64,000 nt of DNA, from contig NW_023998567.1 in assembly GCF_014805625.2 (NCBI RefSeq), forward strand, positions 1,491,934-1,555,933, written 5' to 3'. Position numbers and translations under genes: made by a program. The stretch's first letter is position 1; every line of letters starts with the position of its first letter. The stretch comes from Glossina fuscipes. Taxonomy: Eukaryota; Arthropoda; Insecta; Diptera; Glossinidae. Below the pieces are notes generated by a model. It did not search any database. It had not been told where the DNA came from and saw only the letters and a program-made list of their open reading frames with translations. Shown piece after piece: positions 55,817-64,000 of the stretch.

Positions 55817-58430
55817 GAAAATCTGTAGTTGCTCTATTAAAAGGCTGGGATTTCGAAACCGCATGATTTTGAAGAGATAGATAAGCGAAATAAATGTTAG
55901 GTAATTCGGAATGGAGAATTTTAAAGAGAATGAAGGAGAATATGTGGTCCGCATGAGTAGACGAATAGGGAAAGCATCGCGACTAAGAATTAAGCTGGAA
56001 TTGTCGAGGCTTTAAATCTCGAGTGCGATAGAGTTGTCGGCATATGCTGTAAGCCTTTAAACCCAGACTGTAAATTTATTTACAAAATATACAGATAATA
56101 AATAAATAAATAAAATAAAAGGATACCTTTTAATGACACTTTATAAAATCCGCTTATAACGATGGGCAAAAGAAACATTGTTCAAAACATTTCATAAACA
56201 TATGCGTGAAAATAAACAATTATTAATTAGTAACTTATAAATACAAAATGTAAAAAAATAGGAGCAAAAAAGTAATGTACGAATGTTGACAAAATTTGTT
56301 TTTATACGAGCAAAAAATGTACAGCTTGCTTTTTTCGATTTGTGATAAATTTCGATGTATGCAGGAAAAAGAGACATGCATAAACGAGCGTATACCAATT
56401 ATATTAAAAAAATTGTGTATAATATGAAATGCCAATGGAAAATATTATCTAAGAAAAGTCCATAATTGTAATAAACTCCAATCCACTTAAAGAACATTTC
56501 GTACAATTTCATTTACTAGTAACAATATACCTGAAGGCTTGTGCATGACGGCACATGGTAAAAAGTGATATCAAATTATAAATATGTATAGAATCTACTT
56601 AATTGCCACATTTTAATTAAAAGAGAGAAGCGAAAATCGAATAGTTCCTAGTCGAAATAAACTGAAAATTAATAGTAATTATATATGATTGTGTGCGCGT
56701 ACCGACAATGATATTAAAACAGATTTTGTCACTAAATTAACTTCTAACCATTGGAATGCATGTAATAATTATGCGAATTAATAATACATCATCGTATCTG
56801 GTAATAATTTAGTCCTTATAAAGTTGCAGTAACAATAGCAGCCTGTACAATATAAAAATCAACTATAGCATCTACATCAGCATAAACAATATCTATCGCA
56901 GCGCAACCATCATCATCTCTTCTTTGCTTTCATTCCAGAATTTTGTGTTGTTGTTTGTTAAATACGAAAAATATCAGAAGTTCTTAAAACATTGAACATT
57001 ATATAAATGAAAATATGTAATATACTATTATTTTAAGATTACATATCCATCGTTTTATATTTCTGAACGTTCAGCAGAGTCGTCCCTTTTTTTATTATTG
57101 AATAAACATATTCCAAAGGTTCTGTTAAAGTAAAAAAAAATTAAATTTGTCTTTTTCTTTTAATTAGAAGAAAGCAAATCATGGGACGATGGAGACAGTA
57201 GGTAGAACAGGATACGGAGTGCCGCTGTTGATCGCCCCGTCCGATGCTTTGATGAACCCAACTGTAGGATAAAATTTGAAGTCCCATTTTTTCTGAACTA
57301 GCTAGCTTGTAAATACCACGTGGGTCGACACTTTTACAGTAAAAGAATTGACAGATTGTGTTCTTTATATTAAAATTGCGCCCAACGTGGGGCACGAAAA
57401 AAATTAAAACGCCAAGGATCAAACGACGAACACAGTCTCTCTAAAGTGGAAAAGTATTATCCGCACATGGAAAAAAGAAGGGGAATTTAGTTGATTTTTA
57501 ACACAAAGTTCATTAACAGCGTTTATTTCTACCTCAGTACTATATCTGATTTGGGGAACATGCGCCACATTTGTTTAGAAGTAGCATTTTCGAAGACGTT
57601 AGAATACACTTGATTCCTTTCCTTTCTCATTAAATACTTCATCCTATTACGCAACTTGAAATACATTCGTCAGTCAATAGCACCAAGATATTGTTCATAG
57701 GTAATGTCTCTTAAGGATCGTTTATACAAGATTTTATGTGAATGAGACCAGTTAAGAATTACCATTACCAAATAAATGTGTAAAATCACGAATAAAATGT
57801 AGCCCCAAGCTCACTAACGTCTTTAAAATCACTTTATCATCTCTTCTGATTCTTCATTTGAAGTGTAGTGGCAATAAGTAGACGTCTAAACATACGCTTT
57901 GTTTCTTCTCATTATATGCCATTATATATGTCTTTCGTAGCAAGCATTGAATTGTGCCTTAGTTCTTTGTAAATACTCCTACTATGTTTTTCTTCGTTGC
58001 CTACAAACAGGCGTTTTGCTCATTATAAACATATACTTTGTTTTCCTATAAACATGCAATTTATTTCTGAGTACCTTGCTTGCTATTGAAAAAAACATTA
58101 TGTATATATTTAATAATCTTATGTTCAAGTGTTAACGTAATAATCTCATATTTTATAAATATTCTTATACTTCCCAAAATGTTTAAACCTACCCTTATTT
58201 CTGTATGTATTCAGTTACTAATACTTTTCTATTCTCATATTTATTGGTTGTTCAATTTTTTTTGTACATATGCTTATAATCCTATACCTACACATGCACT
58301 TGTTTTTATATATCAATTGAATTATTACCAGTTACGCCTTTATTAAGGCTTAAGAGTCACTCATAGTCATATAATGTTTTGTTACCTATTGAAAGCATCC
58401 ATACTGCTAAAGCATCTTTAGAGCTTTAAG
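55817..58430. other. No gene recognised; one primer-binding-site-like motif
   Basis: AT-rich. At 57,377-57,393 the plus strand reads GCGCCCAACGTGGGGCA, very like the primer-binding site of several retroelements, so the 300 bases before it could be a decayed 5' LTR. No gag or pol follows. Confidence 0.4.
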
Positions 58431-58569
58431 CAATATTGAAACGTTACAGCGATCGCGATGGCAACTATAAAAGCGCGATGCTCAACACAGTCGATCTTAC
58501 AGTTGTGGTGCGACAGCCAAAATGTACCGGAACGCAGGAAATAAAAATTAACAAGGTAAGGTTCGCGAG

Positions 58570-60070
58570 TTGTCATATCGCTGTGCTGATTTTCGGTCCT
58601 ACCGAAAATTTCCGAACTGCCTTAAGTATGGTGGTCTTAATCTTAACATTGCCCATCTGAACTTCCAGATTATTAATCGCTCTAATAAATCCACGAAACA
58701 GGTTGAGCTTGGTAATCTTCTCGAGGGCAATATGTTTAATATTTTTACCGTAAGTCAAACTTGGCTAATGGACTACGTTTTCGACGCCGCTGTTGGTTAT
58801 AATTTATCGGTCAATGACCGGCCAGTGTCGAAAGTCAGCAAAGAATAATAAATTGGTGGTCGATGTCGATTTGGCCAGAGGACATATATTTGCGATTTAT
58901 TGCACCCTGATAAAGCCTTTAACGTACGAGCCGCATGTGCTCTGAAGGTGTGCTCTGTTGTAGACATAATTGTTCACCGACTAATTTTAATATTCGGCAA
59001 AGACCTACTTCACTTATCCATTACTTTTTCATAAGTGCGAATCTCGCTTCTCTACAATATTATCAAGCTGTTGCCCCTGCTTTCTCGCGATAATCTGATT
59101 ATCACTTTTGGTCGATGTCATCAGAGTTGGACATGAAGTTTGTTATAAAATTTTAACACGTACATTGTTAACGCAGTCATGAGTCATTTACCAGGAATTG
59201 ACTTTAGTCCATTATATTTTCCACATTGAGTGGACTTTCAACTTGACTTTCTAACCAATATACAGCACAACATCCTTCGTCTTATACCCGATTCTAAATA
59301 TTCGTGAAGTAGCGATATCTTAAGTGGCCCAATTTACGTGACATCTCCTTATGAACAATATCTTCGATCCCTTGCTATTATTAGTTGGCGATACTATTGT
59401 AAGTTGCGTGTGCTGATTTTTTCGAAAATGTTAATTTTAAACAAATGTGGCACATGCTCCGTAATCATGGGATATACTAGTAATGATCCTAATAAAGCAG
59501 ATGTAGATGCTAATAATAAAATTTTTGTGCAAAATCGACAAAATCCTTTCCTTTTTGGCATGTGCAGATAACGCTTTAGAGAGATTGTAACGAGTGTAAT
59601 CTTTTTCACAAGATAATTTTCGACCGATTGGTATCCCTATCTGCCTCTCCAAAGTTACAGAATTATCTTGATGGAATAACATGATTCATTCTTGTGTAAC
59701 CGTAATGTCGAAATCCAGTTCAGCTTTCGGCCTATATGTTGCACTCCGAAACTTTAATATCAATGTTAATGTGATCTAAGGAAACTACTTGATAGAGTCT
59801 CGTGCACAGGCCTTTATTAACAAATTGTGTGATAAATTCAACTTTCCTGGAAGTGCTTGTAAGCTTATATGGTCGTATATTTCAGGTCGTAAACAGCCTG
59901 TTTCCGTAAATGTCTTTAACTCCTTGCTCACTGAGACTACTTCTGGTGTACTACAAGGTTCAATTTTAAGGCTTCTACTATTCAATCTCGTCGCAAATAA
60001 TCTTAGGGATTTGATTCGTAACGATTTCACGTTTTTGCGTACGCAGACATAGGGATAATGCAATTAATTT
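58570..60070 (+). pseudogene. LINE J: decayed LINE ORF2 (endonuclease and RT)
   Basis: Endonuclease: LNIAHLNFQIINRSN, MFNIFTVSQTWLMD, VGYNLSVNDRPVSK. After many stops and shifts the RT appears at 59,790-60,050: AQAFINKLCDKFNF, SYISGRKQPVSVN, TTSGVLQGSILRLLLFNL, and, shifted, the motif C region with YAD followed by I instead of the second D. The style differs from LINE alpha and from LINE C, so this is a third LINE family. Clade not assigned. Confidence 0.6.
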
Positions 60071-60189
60071 GCATTCGTTCGAAAACAATATTAACGAATC
60101 ATTAGCAACGGTTAACTATTGAATGGCAGATAATGTGGTTTACATTAACTCCAGTAATACTAAACCTTCATTCTTTAATTCCTCTTTGT

Positions 60190-60364
60190 ATATAACGTAA
60201 AACTTAGAGACACCATCTCCTCCTTCGTTGAGGTAGCTTTGGATAACGGTGCTATTGAGAGAATGTACATAATGCGAACATGATTGGGATGTCAGGGACG
60301 TCAATAACTATTAGGGCCACTAAAGGTTGCCCTCAAGGAAGAGCACTCTCTCCTCTATTTTTGA
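60190..60364 (+). pseudogene. Short LINE RT fragment
   Basis: In one frame ITIRATKGCPQGRALSPLF, which is RT motif B of the GCPQGxxLSPLL type, distinct from the other LINEs here. It ends exactly where element F copy 2 begins. Confidence 0.5.
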
Positions 60365-61200
60365 TGTAAGCTATAGACGTCCGCGAACAGACTTAGGGTA
60401 GGGTGTCGGTCGGTCCGTGTCAGCCAAAGACATTGCAGTAACGGCATCCTGTTATGCGAAATCGCGTGATTTTGCGGTTTTTTCCCTTTTTTTTTGCAAG
60501 AGTAGCGGCTAGCCGCTATGTAGCGATGCAAACAAAAAAAGGAGAAAGAAAAGAAAAAAAGGAAAAAATCATGTGAGGGGATAGTTTTAAGTTGAGTTTG
60601 GTTCTGGGAGAGATGAAGTGTAGACGTCAACGAGTGCGCTTGCTTTTCTATTGTTTTTTGATTGTATGGCTGAGCTCTGGCTGTTTTTTCTTTTTTTGAA
60701 ATATGAGCTCAGACTGAAAGTTGACCATTAAAAATATCAAAAGAAAAGAAATAAATAGAAAAATACGCGAAAGAAAAATTTTATGCAATTGAAATTTGAA
60801 ATAAATTAACTCGGAAAACATCGAAATTCAAAAAAAAGGATAAATTTTAATTAAAACCTTAAAGTAAAGCAACAAAAGCGACAATAACAACGTTTTTTCT
60901 TCTGTATATTTTTTTACTTGGCTAGTGCTAATAAATTTGATGTGCCCACACACGGATTATAAAATTAACAGTAGGAAGAAACAGTGGAGAGAAGATCGTA
61001 CATCGTCAAGCGATGATTAGAGATTCATTACGACAACAATTTTGAAAAAAAAATATTTTCTTTCGGGATTTGTATGAAGTTCCTTTAAAATCAAAACTGA
61101 ATAAATTAAAGATATACAGAAATATACTGTAAAAAAAATTGAAAATATTAGATTTGGGAAAGTGTGTAGAAGTGATTTCGCAAGAGGAAAATATGCTCAC
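60365..61200. mobile_element. Element F, second copy (start only is clear)
   Basis: TGTAAGC at 60,365, then CGCGAACAGACTTAGGGTAG, GTGTCGGTCGGTCCGTGTCA. It shares the palindromes with the F copy at 40,970: GCGAAATC-GCGT-GATTTTGC (60,456-60,475) and TAGCGGCTAGCCGCTA (60,503-60,518). The right end is not recognised, so the limit given is only a guess. Confidence 0.6.
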
Positions 61201-62745
61201 TTAAGGAATCAAAACTCCAGGTAGTTGCTAAGAAACTCGACGGTGACATAAAAAGTTCCTCGTAATGTTAATAATTGCTTAAACTAGTAATATTTCGCAA
61301 CAAGGATTCAAACCATAAATTTTTATTGAGAGCCTTGCCGAAATTTTCAATAGTTCTGTTTTTATTAGTTGTAATCTCTGCATTTATGAAGAATAAAAGC
61401 CCTACACTCACATGCAAAAGCAAAGTAGTTACTCAAAAAGAAAAAAAAAACACGTTCAAAATAAATAACAAAAATGAAAACCAATTACGTAAAAGTGGAA
61501 ACAAAAAAAAAGCCTAACTGGGATTATTGCTTTTCCTTTTCTTTAAGTTTTGCAAACCTACAAAATTCTCCAAAATAATCAATCAATAGCGTGAAAAACA
61601 AGTGAAAGCAAGAAGGAATTGTGCAAGGAAAACGAAGTGAAGGGTATACAAATTCCTTTCTTTAAGTAAATCATTTGTAAGGGAAAAAGGGGGAAAAGAA
61701 AAATTGGTTACCTTAATCAACAAACAGCAAAGAATAATTGTTTAAAAATGTTCAGATAAAGCATATAAAAGCTGTTTCGTGCCACGTAAATAGATAAGAA
61801 AAAAAAAAAGAACGAATAGTCGATCATATTTACAAGAAATTAAACACGAGATGAGAAGTTTTTGTGGATTGTTTTGCTATGTTTCTTTCTGAATAAAAGA
61901 AAAAAAGGAGTGTTTCTAAAGCGTGTTTTTTTGCTTATATTTGTTACCTTGCCTTCACTGAGCAAATAGGGCAATTATAATTCAATAGAAGCAAAAAATA
62001 ATAATAATAATTCAATAGAAGCAAAAAAAAAAGAAAAGAAAAAGCTTTGGAGAAGTATAATTTGATAAATCGAAAGCAAAAAAATGTAAACAATTGAAAG
62101 CAGTTGAGAAAAAAAAAGAGTTAACAAAAGCTCAACTAATATTGGCGGTGTCAGAAGAAAAAAAAATCGAAATTATAATTTAGAAAAGCTTCGCAATTTT
62201 GTTCTTTTGTTTATAAAAAAAAAACAACGGTGAAGAACATTTGAAGGCTGGGAAGTGTGTTTTTGTGACGTCAGATAACTAGGTTTAGACAATGGTAAAC
62301 TTTCGCTCAAATTAAAGGTGGAAAAGAACACTGTTGGATTCACTTGATTGATGGAAGTGGTGATTTTTATACGCATAGCCTCAAGATAAAAATTACCTAC
62401 ATGTGGCTTGCCATTGATGCTGTTTGAAAATTTGTAATTTTGCCACGGGATAACCACGAATAAAATTGTGTTCTCAAGTTTCATCATCCTCTTCATCATC
62501 AGATATACGCCACATGTCATCAACAGCGAACAACAGATATCAACAGCGACCACCGATTATTATTAAGTTTGAACCGAACTTTGACAAACCTCAACTATGT
62601 CCAAAATGAGATATAATTAATTTTTTGAATACTATTCTGCTAGTGGTATTTTGAAGCGTATTATGGAAGTGGTATCTGGTGGTAACTCTCTTGCTGGCAA
62701 TGTGATCGAAGGCATACATAACAGTACGTGAGAATAATACATTAT
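61201..62745. other. No gene recognised
   Basis: A-rich, with a tandem piece (AATAATTCAATAGAAGCAAAAAA twice, near 61,980-62,030, shown shortened). It may be the rest of element F copy 2. A 126-codon minus frame at 62,173-62,553 is not recognised. Confidence 0.45.
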
Positions 62746-62838
62746 TCGCCATAGTGGCTAAGCAGGCTAAATATCTCGTCTAATAACTCAACTAACGTGG
62801 GTTCAAATCTCAAAGGCGGTACATTTTTAATAAAACCA
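62746..62838 (+). repeat. SINE copy, head and body only
   Basis: Plus strand: AGTGGCTAAGCAGGC (box A region), GGGTTCAAATCTCAA (box B), then GGCGGTACATTTTTAATAAA. It matches the head and body of the SINE at 55,624-55,806 at roughly three bases in four; the I-type tail is absent or unrecognisable. It lies next to the tail of LINE alpha copy 4. Confidence 0.65.
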
Positions 62839-62854
62839 GTAACCACAGACTTAT

Positions 62855-64000
62855 TATTTATTATTATTTATTTATTTATTTATACATGAAATTCAACTAA
62901 GCTAAATTAACAGTCGAATTCAAATGAATCTTAATAGTAAATCTTAGACTAATTACTTTAAAAACTAGTATTCAATATATAGGAAGATAAGAAAGAACAA
63001 AGTAACTTAAAATAATAATTCATGTATAAATAAATAAGAAAGAAAACAACATGTATACAGCTAGCGCAAAAGCACACCCGCAGCAAGAACAGATCCAGGT
63101 TGCAAATGAACCCCTAAACGATCGCAAACATGCATAACCTTGGCAACCGACTACCTTAACAACACAATATTACTTAAAATAAGAAATGAGATATTAAGAA
63201 TGAAACGTTAGTTTAAGTACGACATAGGTAAATCGCCCGTATTAGGCAAAGTTGCTTTAATAGACATTAAAGAACCCGATATTAAGAATGAGTGATAGAT
63301 CTCATTTATTTCCTGCAAACAACTCTGAGCGGACTAAACAGCTCATAATTGTATTTACATTGACTAAGCCTAATAAGTATAAAATTAGAGAAGCGCTTAC
63401 AGACATTGAAGTTTATCTAACCAAGTAATGCGGGGGAGTCTATAGTACTATTTATTACTTTGATTAAGAAGGAAATGCCAAGAATAAATATACGTTTTTC
63501 AAGTGATGGCAAGGATAACAGAAGCAACCTATTTTCATATGGGGGAAGAGAAGCAATCGGGTTCCAACTCAAATTTCTAAGTACAAACAGCAAGAACTGT
63601 TTTTGAACAGATTCAATTGAAACTACACAGCACCTATAGGAAGGAGACACAACAGAGGCATACTCAAGTATTGATCTAACCAAACACATGTACAGCCTTT
63701 TCTTAATGCAGGGATCATCAAGCTCTTCAGACTACCTCTTTATAAAACCAAGCGTGGACCAAACTTTCCTCAACTAGAGTTCTTACTGCTAGTTAAAACG
63801 TAACCGTTGATCAAATAGAAAGCCTAAATCTGTGAACGAATCGACGTCCTCCAACTTGTGCGAATCAATGAAACACTGAGTTCTTGAGAAAAAAACCTTC
63901 TTATACTTATTTAGATTTAGTTTCATAAAATTCAAGAAGCATCGTGCAACCAAATTATTTAAGTCAATTTGAAACTGACGTGATTGCGATTCTATGGAAG
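62855..64000 (-). mobile_element. LINE alpha, copy 4 (minus strand, runs off the window)
   Basis: Tail of ATAAATA repeats at 62,857-62,885 (as read on the minus strand), then 3' UTR (with AACTAAGC.TAGTTGAATTTC context) and the end of ORF2. The frame at 63,417-63,689 has RSILEYASVVSPSYRC and SLPPYENRLLLLSLPSLEKR, the RT C-terminus seen in copies 1 and 3. More diverged than those, with shifts after 63,700. Confidence 0.85.

Overview
The window comes from the genome of an insect, most likely a higher (brachyceran) fly. It is AT-rich, has one intron-containing odorant receptor gene, and otherwise consists almost entirely of dead or dying transposable elements. The species cannot be told from the sequence alone. 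I found no rRNA, no functional tRNA gene, no CRISPR array and no bacterial-type operon.

Left part (1-6,230): a truncated LINE of the family I call alpha (CR1/jockey group), an A-rich spacer, then a badly decayed Ty3/gypsy Gag fossil, then the start of another alpha 3' end.

Nested complex (5,930-24,250): four layers can be peeled apart. LINE alpha copy D is split at a TACA target by LTR element A (17.6/Tom-like, with env). A's gag is split by LTR element B on the opposite strand, whose pol resembles the Osvaldo/Ulysses group and whose Gag carries a RING finger. B's protease gene is split by an I-clade LINE (C) with an exact 10-bp target duplication and a TAA-repeat tail. B and A each keep a canonical -1 frameshift heptamer followed by a tetraloop hairpin between gag and pro-pol.

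Middle (24,250-33,040): low-complexity DNA, short tandem arrays, an LTR-like TATA segment around a sequencing gap, and the one intact host gene, an odorant receptor of three exons on the minus strand (27,824-29,228).

33,040-37,350: the most complete alpha LINE (minus strand). 37,743-46,315: LTR element E (plus), whose pol is interrupted by F, a 2.3-kb TG...CA element with a 4-bp target duplication. F carries a cluster of short palindromes, and its start reappears at 60,365.

Right part (46,316-64,000): fossil LINEs on both strands, a gypsy pol fragment, dispersed TTTTATACCC-type repeats, a complete 183-bp tRNA-derived SINE with a 10-bp target duplication, and at the right edge another inverted alpha copy. 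The SINE's 3' half matches the 3' tail of the I-clade LINE, which suggests that I-type LINE machinery mobilised it.

Apart from the odorant receptor, no gene set here works together as a host pathway. The interplay seen is between elements: nesting, and an apparent SINE-LINE partnership.
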